DNA of 64,000 nucleotides, taken from NCBI RefSeq assembly GCF_027942865.1, contig NC_134510.1, forward strand, positions 11,002,743 to 11,066,742, written 5' to 3'. Every line of letters begins with the position of its first letter. The stretch's first letter is position 1. Origin of the DNA: Odontesthes bonariensis (Eukaryota > Chordata > Actinopteri > Atheriniformes > Atherinopsidae). A program made the translations under genes and the position numbers. The notes beneath the pieces are model-generated. The model had not been told where the DNA came from. It was given only the letters and a program-made list of their open reading frames with translations, and searched no databases. This document shows, piece after piece, positions 1 through 10,400 of the stretch.

Positions 1-36
1 TCACTTGGTGGCAGGCAGCTTATAAAAGACCAAGCT

Positions 37-108
37 CTACCCCTCGGGGAATCGAACCCCGATCTTCCGCATGACAGGCGGAGATACTGTCCATTATACT
101 AACGAGGA
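37..108 (-). tRNA. tRNA-Asp(GTC), acceptor-stem variant
   Basis: Cloverleaf of 72 nt with anticodon GTC and an intact B box. Two acceptor-stem positions on the 3' strand are changed, so pairs 2-71 and 6-67 are mismatched, and loop base 38 is T. Charging or processing is probably impaired. A TTTT terminator on the minus strand lies at 24-27. Confidence 0.75.
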
Positions 109-358
109 ATTTCTGTGTGACTGACACAGTCGTCAGACGAAAAGACAACTATCGCCAAGGAGTGAAATAAGATTTTGGTTTCCCCTTTCAAGGTGCAGGA
201 AAATTGCTATCACAGTCCCATCACTCAGAAGGAGAGTCTTCCATGAAGCTGCATGCCTCGTCAATATTCCCCTTCAACACGAACACAACGCAGACCCACA
301 TATTCGCTGGAATGATGCCTGGGCCCGCCGACAGTGTCGTCAAATATTCCTTTTAGTA

Positions 359-441
359 GTCAGGATGGCCGAGCGGTCTAAGGCGCTGCGTTCAGGTCGC
401 AGTCTCCCCTGGAGGCGTGGGTTCAAATCCCACTTCTGACA
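359..441 (+). tRNA. tRNA-Leu(CAG)
   Basis: 83 nt type II tRNA including the discriminator A. The 7-bp acceptor stem closes with one G-T wobble, the A box TGGCCGAGCGG and B box GGTTCAAATCC are present, and the anticodon loop TTCAGGT gives CAG. A TTTT terminator follows at 466-469. No intron. Looks functional. Confidence 0.93.
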
Positions 442-934
442 TTGCAGACTTCTCCTAGAGAAACATTTTCACTGGCAAGGCAACCCAAGTTTACTCCTTG
501 CTTAGCAATACCATGTCGTATTGCTATTCTGCCACTGCATCATCTTGTTTAAAGATTATTTTGGCCGCTTTACCTCCGAAGAGTTCTTGCTTCCAAATGC
601 TATGCCTACTTTTTGTTTGCCTCAGGAGCCCTGTTAAACAACAGCCAAGACACTTGTTGCATGAGAATCTTCTGACCACTGCTCAACAAGCTGTGTTGTC
701 ACAACCTTCTACAGTGCTTTGGGCAGGACAGAATCATTAGCAAAAGGCACATTGTTGATTATAAGGTCTTGGTTTGCACTTAACACCATAGTAAACGGGA
801 AAGGGCTTTTGACCAAAGCAACCTGGCCTCATGTTAGGCTATTTGAAGGGGGCTATTGACATTTAGGCCGAAGATGGGTGAGAGTATCAAAACAATCATC
901 ACTTGGTGGCAGGCAGCTGATAAAAGACCAAGCT

Positions 935-1006
935 CTCCCCGTCGGGGAATCGAACCCCGATCTTCCGCGTGACAGGCGGAGATACTGTCCATTATACTAA
1001 CGAGGA
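935..1006 (-). tRNA. tRNA-Asp(GTC)
   Basis: 72 nt, all stems pair, loop CTGTCAC gives anticodon GTC, B box GGTTCGATTCC. A minus-strand TTTT terminator lies a few bases downstream. Looks functional. Confidence 0.93.
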
Positions 1007-1256
1007 ATTTCTGTGTGCCTGACACAGTCGTCAGACGAAAAGACAACTATCGCCAAGGAGTGAAATAAGATTTTGGTGTCCCGTTTCAAGGTGCAGGAAA
1101 ATTGCTATCACAGTCCCATTACTCAGAAGGAGAGTCTTCCATGAAGCTGCATGCCTCGTCAATATTCCCCTTCAACACGAACACAACGCAGACCCACATA
1201 TTCGCTGGAATGATGCCTGGGCCCGCCGACAGTGTCATCCAATATTCCTTTTAGTA

Positions 1257-1339
1257 GTCAGGATGGCCGAGCGGTCTAAGGCAATGCGTTCAGGTCGCAG
1301 TCTCCCCTGGAGGCGTGGGTTCAAATCCCACTTCTGACA
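1257..1339 (+). tRNA. tRNA-Leu(CAG), anticodon-stem variant
   Basis: Same body as the unit at 359, but the two bases at the start of the anticodon stem are AA instead of GC. This leaves an A-G mismatch at 27-43. Anticodon CAG. Reduced function is likely. Confidence 0.8.
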
Positions 1340-1832
1340 TTGCAGACTTCTCCTAGAGAAACATTTTCACTGGCAAGGCAACCCAAGTTTACTCCTTGCT
1401 TAGCAATACCATGTCGTATTGCTATTCTGCCACTGCATCATCTTGTTTAAAGATTATTGTGGCCGCTTTACCTCCGAAGAGTTCTTGCTTCCAAATGCTA
1501 TGCCTACTATTTGTTTGCCTCAGGAGCCCTGTTAAACAACAGCCAAGACACTTGTTGCATGAGAATCTTCTGACCACTGCTCAACAAGCTGTGTTGTCAC
1601 AACCTTCTACAGTGCTTTGGGCAGGACAGAATCATTAGCAAAAGGCACATTGTTGATTATAAGGTCTTGGTTTGCACTTAACACCATAGTAAACGGGAAA
1701 GGGCTTTTGACCGAAGAAACCTGGCATCATGTTAGGCTATTTGAAGGGGGCTATTGACATTTAGGCCGAAGATGGGTGAGAGTATCAAAGCAATCATCAC
1801 TTGGTGGCAGGCAGCTGATAAAAGACCAAGCT

Positions 1833-1904
1833 CTCCCCGTCGGGGAATCGAACCCCAATCTTCCGCGTGACAGGCGGAGATACTGTCCATTATACTAACG
1901 AGGA
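1833..1904 (-). tRNA. tRNA-Asp(GTC), T-stem wobble variant
   Basis: 72 nt, anticodon GTC, acceptor stem intact. Base 49 is T instead of C, giving a T-G wobble with 65. Probably still foldable. Confidence 0.88.
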
Positions 1905-2154
1905 CTTTCTGTGTGACTGACACAGTCGTCAGACGAAAAGACAACTATCGCCAAGGAGTGAAATAAGATTTTGGTTTCCCCTTTCAAGGTGCAGGAAAAT
2001 TGCTATCACAGTCCCATCACTCAGAAGGAGAGTCTTCCATGAAGCTGCATGCCTCGTCAATATTCCCCTTCAACACGAACACAACGCAGACCCACATATT
2101 CGCTGGAATGATGCCTGGGCCCGCCGACAGTGTCGTCAAATATTCCTTTTAGTA

Positions 2155-2237
2155 GTCAGGATGGCCGAGCGGTCTAAGGCGCTGCGTTAAGGTCGCAGTC
2201 TCCCCTGGAGGCGTGGGTTCAAATCCCACTTCTGACA
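2155..2237 (+). tRNA. tRNA-Leu(AAG)
   Basis: The same tRNA-Leu body as at 359 but with loop TTAAGGT, so a single C-to-A change turns anticodon CAG into AAG. A34 would be read as inosine after deamination. All stems intact. Confidence 0.92.
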
Positions 2238-2729
2238 TTGCAGACTTCTCCTAGAGAAACATTTTCACTGGCAAGGCAACCCAAGTTTACTCCTTGCTTA
2301 GCAATACCATGTCGTATTGCTATTCTGCCACTGCATCATCTTGTTTAAAGATTATTGTGGCCGCTTTACCTCCGAAGAGTTCTTGCTTCCAAATGCTATG
2401 CCTACTTTTTGTTTGCCTCAGGAGCCCTGTTAAACAACAGCCAAGACACTTGTTGCATGAGAATCTTCTGACCACTGCTCAACAAGCTGTGTTGTCACAA
2501 CCTTCTACAGTGCTTTGGGCAGGACAGAATCATTAGCAAAAGCACATTGTTGATTATAAGGTCTTGGTTTGCACTTAACACCATAGTAAACGGGAAAGGG
2601 CTTTTGACCAAAGCAACCTGGCCTCATGTTAGGCTATTTGAAGGGGGCTATTGACATTTAGACCGAAGATGGGTGAGAGTATCAAAACAATCATCACTTG
2701 GTGGCAGGCAGCTGATAAAAGACCAAGCT

Positions 2730-2801
2730 CTCCCCGTCGGGGAATCGAACCCCGATCTTCCGCGTGACAGGCGGAGATACTGTCCATTATACTAACGAGG
2801 A
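2730..2801 (-). tRNA. tRNA-Asp(GTC)
   Basis: Canonical copy, 72 nt, all stems paired, GTC anticodon, with a minus-strand TTTT downstream. Confidence 0.93.
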
Positions 2802-3051
2802 ATTTCTGTGTGCCTGACACAGTCGTCAGACGAAAAGACAACTATCGCCAAGGAGTGAAATAAGATTTTGGTTTCCCCTTTCAAGGTGCAGGAAAATTGC
2901 TATCACAGTCCCATCACTCAGAAGGAGAGTCTTCCATGAAGCTGCATGCCTCGTCAATATTCCCCTTCAACACGAACACAACGCAGACCCACATATTCGC
3001 TGGAATGATGCCTGGGCCCGCCGACAGTGTCGTCAAATATTCCTTTTAGTA

Positions 3052-3134
3052 GTCAGGATGGCCGAGCGGTCTAAGGCGCTGCGTTAAGGTCGCAGTCTCC
3101 CCTGGAGGCGTGGGTTCAAATCCCACTTCTGACA
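3052..3134 (+). tRNA. tRNA-Leu(AAG)
   Basis: Second AAG copy with loop TTAAGGT and otherwise identical to the CAG body. All stems pair. Confidence 0.92.
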
Positions 3135-3626
3135 TTGCAGACTTCTCCTAGAGAAACATTTTCACTGGCAAGGCAACCCAAGTTTACTCCTTGCTTAGCA
3201 ATACCATGTCGTATTGCTATTCTGCCACTGCATCATCTTGTTTAAAGATTATTGTGGCCGCTTTACCTCCGAAGAGTTCTTGCTTCCAAATGCTATGCCT
3301 ACTTTTTGTTTGCCTCAGGAGCCCTGTTAAACAACAGCCAAGACACTTGTTGCATGAGAATCTTCTGACCACTGCTCAACAAGCTGTGTTGTCACAACCT
3401 TCTACAGTGCTTTGGGCAGGACAGAATCATTAGCAAAAGCACATTGTTGATTATAAGGTCTTGGTTTGCACTTAACACCATAGTAAACGGGAAAGGGCTT
3501 TTGACCAAAGCAACCTGGCCTCATGTTAGGCTATTTGAAGGGGGCTATTGACATTTAGACCGAAGATGGGTGAGAGTATCAAAACAATCATCACTTGGTG
3601 GCAGGCAGCTGATAAAAGACCAAGCT

Positions 3627-3698
3627 CTCCCCGTCGGGGAATCGAACCCCGATCTTCCGCGTGACAGGCGGAGATACTGTCCATTATACTAACGAGGA
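3627..3698 (-). tRNA. tRNA-Asp(GTC)
   Basis: Canonical copy with intact stems, GTC anticodon and B box. Confidence 0.93.
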
Positions 3699-3948
3699 AT
3701 TTCTGTGTGCCTGACACAGTCGTCAGACGAAAAGACAACTATCGCCAAGGAGTGAAATAAGATTTTGGTGTCCCGTTTCAAGGTGCAGGAAAATTGCTAT
3801 CACAGTCCCATTACTCAGAAGGAGAGTCTTCCATGAAGCTGCATGCCTCGTCAATATTCCCCTTCAACACGAACACAACGCAGACCCACATATTCGCTGG
3901 AATGATGCCTGGGCCCGCCGACAGTGTCATCCAATATTCCTTTTCGTA

Positions 3949-4031
3949 GTCAGGATGGCCGAGCGGTCTAAGGCGCTGCGTTCAGGTCGCAGTCTCCCCT
4001 GGAGGCGTGGGTTCAAATCCCACTTCTGACA
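3949..4031 (+). tRNA. tRNA-Leu(CAG)
   Basis: Intact 83 nt copy with anticodon CAG. The 5' flank differs from most units in reading TTTTCGTAGT. This marks the unit as the same variant as the one at 5744. Confidence 0.93.
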
Positions 4032-4524
4032 TTGCAGACTTCTCCTAGAGAAACATTTTCACTGGCAAGGCAACCCAAGTTTACTCCTTGCTTAGCAATA
4101 CCATGTCGTATTGCTATTCTGCCACTGCATCATCTTGTTTAAAGATTATTGTGGCCGCTTTACCTCCGAAGAGTTCTTGCTTCCAAATGCTATGCCTACT
4201 ATTTGTTTGCCTCAGGAGCCCTGTTAAACAACAGCCAAAACACTTGTTGCATGAGAATCTTCTGACCACTGCTCAACAAGCTGTGTTGTCACAACCTTCT
4301 ACAGTGCTTTGGGCAGGACAGAATCATTAGCAAAAGGCACATTGTTGATTATAAGGTCTTGGTTTGCACTTAACACCATAGTAAACGGGAAAGGGCTTTT
4401 GACCGAAGAAACCTGGCCTCATGTTAGGCTATTTGAAGGGGTCTATTGACATTTAGGCCGAAGATGGGTGAGAGTATCAAAGCAATCATCACTTGGTGGC
4501 AGGCAGCTTATAAAAGACCAAGCT

Positions 4525-4596
4525 CTACCCCTCGGGGAATCGAACCCCGATCTTCCGCATGACAGGCGGAGATACTGTCCATTATACTAACGAGGA
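4525..4596 (-). tRNA. tRNA-Asp(GTC), acceptor-stem variant
   Basis: Same two acceptor-stem mismatches (2-71, 6-67) and T38 as the copy at 37. GTC anticodon retained. Probably impaired. Confidence 0.75.
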
Positions 4597-4846
4597 ATTT
4601 CTGTGTGACTGACACAGTCGTCAGACGAAAAGACAACTATCGCCAAGGAGTGAAATAAGATTTTGGTTTCCCCTTTCAAGGTGCAGGAAAATTGCTATCA
4701 CAGTCCCATCACTCAGAAGGAGAGTCTTCCATGAAGCTGCATGCCTCGTCAATATTCCCCTTCAACACGAACACAACGCAGACCCACATATTCGCTGGAA
4801 TGATGCCTGGGCCCGCCGACAGTGTCGTCAAATATTCCTTTTAGTA

Positions 4847-4929
4847 GTCAGGATGGCCGAGCGGTCTAAGGCGCTGCGTTCAGGTCGCAGTCTCCCCTGG
4901 AGGCGTGGGTTCAAATCCCACTTCTGACA
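4847..4929 (+). tRNA. tRNA-Leu(CAG)
   Basis: Intact CAG copy with A box, B box and closing acceptor stem. TTTT terminator 25 nt downstream. Confidence 0.93.
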
Positions 4930-5421
4930 TTGCAGACTTCTCCTAGAGAAACATTTTCACTGGCAAGGCAACCCAAGTTTACTCCTTGCTTAGCAATACC
5001 ATGTCGTATTGCTATTCTGCCACTGCATCATCTTGTTTAAAGATTATTTTGGCCGCTTTACCTCCGAAGAGTTCTTGCTTCCAAATGCTATGCCTACTTT
5101 TTGTTTGCCTCAGGAGCCCTGTTAAACAACAGCCAAGACACTTGTTGCATGAGAATCTTCTGACCACTGCTCAACAAGCTGTGTTGTCACAACCTTCTAC
5201 AGTGCTTTGGGCAGGACAGAATCATTAGCAAAAGCACATTGTTGATTATAAGGTCTTGGTTTGCACTTAACACCATAGTAAACGGGAAAGGGCTTTTGAC
5301 CAAAGCAACCTGGCCTCATGTTAGGCTATTTGAAGGGGGCTATTGACATTTAGACCGAAGATGGGTGAGAGTATCAAAACAATCATCACTTGGTGGCAGG
5401 CAGCTGATAAAAGACCAAGCT

Positions 5422-5493
5422 CTCCCCGTCGGGGAATCGAACCCCGATCTTCCGCGTGACAGGCGGAGATACTGTCCATTATACTAACGAGGA
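5422..5493 (-). tRNA. tRNA-Asp(GTC)
   Basis: Canonical copy with all stems paired and GTC anticodon. Confidence 0.93.
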
Positions 5494-5743
5494 ATTTCTG
5501 TGTGCCTGACACAGTCGTCAGACGAAAAGACAACTATCGCCAAGGAGTGAAATAAGATTTTGGTGTCCCGTTTCAAGGTGCAGGAAAATTGCTATCACAG
5601 TCCCATTACTCAGAAGGAGAGTCTTCCATGAAGCTGCATGCCTCGTCAATATTCCCCTTCAACACGAACACAACGCAGACCCACATATTCGCTGGAATGA
5701 TGCCTGGGCCCGCCGACAGTGTCATCCAATATTCCTTTTCGTA

Positions 5744-5826
5744 GTCAGGATGGCCGAGCGGTCTAAGGCGCTGCGTTCAGGTCGCAGTCTCCCCTGGAGG
5801 CGTGGGTTCAAATCCCACTTCTGACA
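5744..5826 (+). tRNA. tRNA-Leu(CAG)
   Basis: Intact CAG copy with the TTTTCGTAGT 5' flank shared only with the copy at 3949. Confidence 0.93.
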
Positions 5827-6319
5827 TTGCAGACTTCTCCTAGAGAAACATTTTCACTGGCAAGGCAACCCAAGTTTACTCCTTGCTTAGCAATACCATG
5901 TCGTATTGCTATTCTGCCACTGCATCATCTTGTTTAAAGATTATTGTGGCCGCTTTACCTCCGAAGAGTTCTTGCTTCCAAATGCTATGCCTACTATTTG
6001 TTTGCCTCAGGAGCCCTGTTAAACAACAGCCAAAACACTTGTTGCATGAGAATCTTCTGACCACTGCTCAACAAGCTGTGTTGTCACAACCTTCTACAGT
6101 GCTTTGGGCAGGACAGAATCATTAGCAAAAGGCACATTGTTGATTATAAGGTCTTGGTTTGCACTTAACACCATAGTAAACGGGAAAGGGCTTTTGACCG
6201 AAGAAACCTGGCCTCATGTTAGGCTATTTGAAGGGGTCTATTGACATTTAGGCCGAAGATGGGTGAGAGTATCAAAGCAATCATCACTTGGTGGCAGGCA
6301 GCTTATAAAAGACCAAGCT

Positions 6320-6391
6320 CTACCCCTCGGGGAATCGAACCCCGATCTTCCGCATGACAGGCGGAGATACTGTCCATTATACTAACGAGGA
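6320..6391 (-). tRNA. tRNA-Asp(GTC), acceptor-stem variant
   Basis: Third copy of the variant with mismatched pairs 2-71 and 6-67 and T38. Probably impaired. Confidence 0.75.
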
Positions 6392-6641
6392 ATTTCTGTG
6401 TGACTGACACAGTCGTCAGACGAAAAGACAACTATCGCCAAGGAGTGAAATAAGATTTTGGTTTCCCCTTTCAAGGTGCAGGAAAATTGCTATCACAGTC
6501 CCATCACTCAGAAGGAGAGTCTTCCATGAAGCTGCATGCCTCGTCAATATTCCCCTTCAACACGAACACAACGCAGACCCACATATTCGCTGGAATGATG
6601 CCTGGGCCCGCCGACAGTGTCGTCAAATATTCCTTTTAGTA

Positions 6642-6724
6642 GTCAGGATGGCCGAGCGGTCTAAGGCGCTGCGTTCAGGTCGCAGTCTCCCCTGGAGGCG
6701 TGGGTTCAAATCCCACTTCTGACA
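6642..6724 (+). tRNA. tRNA-Leu(CAG)
   Basis: Intact CAG copy matching the one at 359 in body and flanks. Confidence 0.93.
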
Positions 6725-7217
6725 TTGCAGACTTCTCCTAGAGAAACATTTTCACTGGCAAGGCAACCCAAGTTTACTCCTTGCTTAGCAATACCATGTC
6801 GTATTGCTATTCTGCCACTGCATCATCTTGTTTAAAGATTATTTTGGCCGCTTTACCTCCGAAGAGTTCTTGCTTCCAAATGCTATGCCTACTTTTTGTT
6901 TGCCTCAGGAGCCCTGTTAAACAACAGCCAAGACACTTGTTGCATGAGAATCTTCTGACCACTGCTCAACAAGCTGTGTTGTCACAACCTTCTACAGTGC
7001 TTTGGGCAGGACAGAATCATTAGCAAAAGGCACATTGTTGATTATAAGGTCTTGGTTTGAACTTAACACCATAGTAAACGGGAAAGGGCTTTTGACCAAA
7101 GCAACCTGGCCTCATGTTAGGCTATTTGAAGGGGGCTATTGACATTTAGGCCGAAGATGGGTGAGAGTATCAAAACAATCATCACTTGGTGGCAGGCAGC
7201 TGATAAAAGACCAAGCT

Positions 7218-7289
7218 CTCCCCGTCGGGGAATCGAACCCCGATCTTCCGCGTGACAGGCGGAGATACTGTCCATTATACTAACGAGGA
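7218..7289 (-). tRNA. tRNA-Asp(GTC)
   Basis: Canonical copy with intact stems and GTC anticodon. Confidence 0.93.
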
Positions 7290-7539
7290 ATTTCTGTGTG
7301 CCTGACACAGTCGTCAGACGAAAAGACAACTATCGCCAAGGAGTGAAATAAGATTTTGGTGTCCCGTTTCAAGGTGCAGGAAAATTGCTATCACAGTCCC
7401 ATTACTCAGAAGGAGAGTCTTCCATGAAGCTGCATGCCTCGTCAATATTCCCCTTCAACACGAACACAACGCAGACCCACATATTCGCTGGAATGATGCC
7501 TGGGCCCGCCGACAGTGTCATCCAATATTCCTTTTAGTA

Positions 7540-7622
7540 GTCAGGATGGCCGAGCGGTCTAAGGCAATGCGTTCAGGTCGCAGTCTCCCCTGGAGGCGTG
7601 GGTTCAAATCCCACTTCTGACA
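7540..7622 (+). tRNA. tRNA-Leu(CAG), anticodon-stem variant
   Basis: Carries the same AA change and 27-43 mismatch as the copy at 1257, so the two units share a recent ancestor. Confidence 0.8.
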
Positions 7623-8115
7623 TTGCAGACTTCTCCTAGAGAAACATTTTCACTGGCAAGGCAACCCAAGTTTACTCCTTGCTTAGCAATACCATGTCGT
7701 ATTGCTATTCTGCCACTGCATCATCTTGTTTAAAGATTATTGTGGCCGCTTTACCTCCGAAGAGTTCTTGCTTCCAAATGCTATGCCTACTATTTGTTTG
7801 CCTCAGGAGCCCTGTTAAACAACAGCCAAGACACTTGTTGCATGAGAATCTTCTGACCACTGCTCAACAAGCTGTGTTGTCACAACCTTCTACAGTGCTT
7901 TGGGCAGGACAGAATCATTAGCAAAAGGCACATTGTTGATTATAAGGTCTTGGTTTGCACTTAACACCATAGTAAACGGGAAAGGGCTTTTGACCGAAGA
8001 AACCTGGCATCATGTTAGGCTATTTGAAGGGGGCTATTGACATTTAGGCCGAAGATGGGTGAGAGTATCAAAGCAATCATCACTTGGTGGCAGGCAGCTG
8101 ATAAAAGACCAAGCT

Positions 8116-8187
8116 CTCCCCGTCGGGGAATCGAACCCCAATCTTCCGCGTGACAGGCGGAGATACTGTCCATTATACTAACGAGGA
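8116..8187 (-). tRNA. tRNA-Asp(GTC), T-stem wobble variant
   Basis: Carries the same T49-G65 wobble as the copy at 1833. Otherwise intact. Confidence 0.88.
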
Positions 8188-8437
8188 CTTTCTGTGTGAC
8201 TGACACAGTCGTCAGACGAAAAGACAACTATCGCCAAGGAGTGAAATAAGATTTTGGTTTCCCCTTTCAAGGTGCAGGAAAATTGCTATCACAGTCCCAT
8301 CACTCAGAAGGAGAGTCTTCCATGAAGCTGCATGCCTCGTCAATATTCCCCTTCAACACGAACACAACGCAGACCCACATATTCGCTGGAATGATGCCTG
8401 GGCCCGCCGACAGTGTCGTCAAATATTCCTTTTAGTA

Positions 8438-8500
8438 GTCAGGATGGCCGAGCGGTCTAAGGCGCTGCGTTAAGGTCGCAGTCTCCCCTGGAGGCGTGGG
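8438..8500 (+). tRNA. tRNA-Leu(AAG), 3' end lost in the assembly gap
   Basis: First 63 nt of a tRNA-Leu with loop TTAAGGT (AAG). The T arm and 3' acceptor strand fall in the N run. By comparison with 2155 it is expected to be intact. Confidence 0.85.
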
Positions 8501-8700
8501 NNNNNNNNNNNNNNNNNNNNNNNNNNNNNNNNNNNNNNNNNNNNNNNNNNNNNNNNNNNNNNNNNNNNNNNNNNNNNNNNNNNNNNNNNNNNNNNNNNNN
8601 NNNNNNNNNNNNNNNNNNNNNNNNNNNNNNNNNNNNNNNNNNNNNNNNNNNNNNNNNNNNNNNNNNNNNNNNNNNNNNNNNNNNNNNNNNNNNNNNNNNN
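8501..8700. other. Assembly gap (200 N)
   Basis: Exactly 200 undetermined bases directly at the end of the tRNA array. The round length suggests a placeholder rather than a measured size, so the true number of array units is unknown. Confidence 0.99.
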
Positions 8701-9060
8701 ATAACGATCTATGCAGACACAGACTTAATTTGGCTGAAGCTATCCCTATTATGCATTATATTATGCATTATTTAACCTACTATTTTATATGATATATAAT
8801 ATATGACCTATATATGAATGTTTTCAGGTTGTCCCACATGAGGCCTGGACGGGGAGAAAATACCCTGTCCATAGCTTTTTTGGGACACTATGAGGACTTG
8901 TGTTAATGTGGGGAAAAAGGTTCGGTTGCCAAGCGACAGCCATGGTGAGTGGGGGCTGAGGAGTTCCCAAAGGGGGAGTTCCCAAAGGGGGCACTAACGG
9001 CTTGGGGGACAAGGGCTACCTGAGGGGGGAGGAGAAGGACGCCAGTAGGTGGCGTGATGG
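8701..9060. other. AT-rich, then G-rich unassigned stretch
   Basis: No gene or named repeat recognised. The first ~120 bp is AT-rich (TATATAATATATGA-type). A perfect 15-bp tandem duplication (AGTTCCCAAAGGGGG) lies at 8962-8976 and 8977-8991. Confidence 0.5.
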
Positions 9061-10400
9061 AAATTCAAACTGTGCTGAGTCATTGCCTGTGGTTGAAAGA
9101 AAAAGGATATGAATGGGATGAATGAAATGTTCTGTAATTAGTTGTTTTGGGTCATCGGAAGACGTTCCATTAGAGATGACCAGAAAGTTTTAATCTACTA
9201 CACTAAATCGATTAATCAATCAGACGTTATTTATATAGCAGTTTATATAGCACTTCTCAACCCAAGAAAATATAGAACAAAGACCTTTCAGATCAAACGA
9301 AGCAGTGAAACCCAAGGCCACATACAGACACATGCACACTCACATATAAAGCCACGCACACACACACGCCACACATACTGGAAACAGGGACCACAATGTG
9401 ATCCTCAAAGAAAAGTAAAGGATGAATTAGGATAAATAAAGAAATAAAATTAAACTAGGCTTTTAATATCTGTATGGAAACATGTTATGGTATCATGTTG
9501 TGGTTAGGAACAGCTCTGATGTCACACCATTGGTACCACATGAGGTGTTTCTGATTCAATTAGAACCGGAAAAAACTTAATGCTGATCCTGAACTATCTG
9601 TGTACGCCTCAGCATCAAAAAAAAAAAAACACAGCCACTTTATTAAACCAATTAAACAACATTATTACTAACTAACAAGTAAGAATAAAGCAGGTTATGC
9701 TGAACGATCTGACCTGAATTCAGAAAGGACAGACAATGGGTATCCTAAACAACTTAATCAGTTCGTCATTGGAAAAATGTCTGCTTTCTTGATGCTGTGC
9801 TGATACCAAGATGAGATCTAACTACAAATATTTCTGTCCAGCAACAAACAACAACACAGGAGGAGAAGCTGCAGTGGAGCATTTCGGCAATTAATTAACA
9901 ATTAATCATGGTTTACTAAAACTTCTCAAATTTTCCCAAAAATTCTGTGTGTGTTTGTGTCTTCTTTTGCATTAAGACTTCCCGGACCTGGAAGAGGAAG
10001 ACATGGATCAAACTCATAATATGAAAACCACTGTTTGTTTACTTAGGCCTAAATGAAGACATGAGGGTTGCTTGGGCAAACCCAGAAATGCGATATATGT
10101 TTGTCATCTGTTGTCATCTGTTGTCCTAACCTGTGATGTCTGGTGTTGAGTGTTGTTTGTTTTTTGTTTGTGTGTTGTTATGATCCCAAAACTGAATGAT
10201 GATTTTTCCACAGCAGAATTATCCTAAAAACAAGGATTATACCAACTGTGCTGATGTTGATGTTGATCGTGATGATGTGTTCCCTAAATAATTTGAATTT
10301 TTCACAGCAAAATAATGAGATGGTACTGGATTTCTCATTAAGGCTGCACAGCAGGTTGATGACTATTCTAGTTCCTTAAAGCAAGGGTTATACCAACTGG
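9061..10400 (-). repeat. Left arm of inverted repeat, matching 12458-13250
   Basis: On the minus strand this stretch follows the same order as 12458-13250, with roughly 80-85% identity by eye. A shared block is the one around GATCCTGAACT at 9590, matching AGTTCAGGATC at 13026. An extra ~300 bp at about 9117-9425 is absent from the other arm. It contains a 'tatttatatagca' block resembling the tails of fish LINE/SINE elements and looks like a later insertion. No coding frame of note. Confidence 0.75.

Larger units (their letters stand above)
1..8500. repeat. Tandem array of ~897 bp tRNA-Leu/tRNA-Asp units, ten units seen
   Basis: Ten successive units of 897-898 bp, nearly identical in spacer as well as tRNA sequence. 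The array is already under way at base 1 and is cut by the gap at 8501. Each unit holds one tRNA-Asp on the minus strand and, about 250 bp further on, one tRNA-Leu on the plus strand. The rest is spacer in which 70- and 80-codon frames recur only because the DNA recurs. The uniform spacer points to recent amplification or concerted evolution. Two more arrays of the same unit lie at 15470-19144 and 59107-62400 and are more diverged. Confidence 0.95.

Noticed and set aside
498-740. 80-codon frame repeated in almost every tRNA unit
   Set aside because: It recurs because the whole unit recurs. It has no recognised motif, the copy near 59770-60010 has a stop, and spacer and frame are equally conserved.
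834-1046. 70-codon minus-strand frame in each unit
   Set aside because: It runs through the tRNA-Asp gene itself and is a shadow of it.
1-8500. CRISPR array
   Set aside because: The repeat unit is ~897 bp with tRNA genes, not short repeats with unique spacers, and the organism is a vertebrate.
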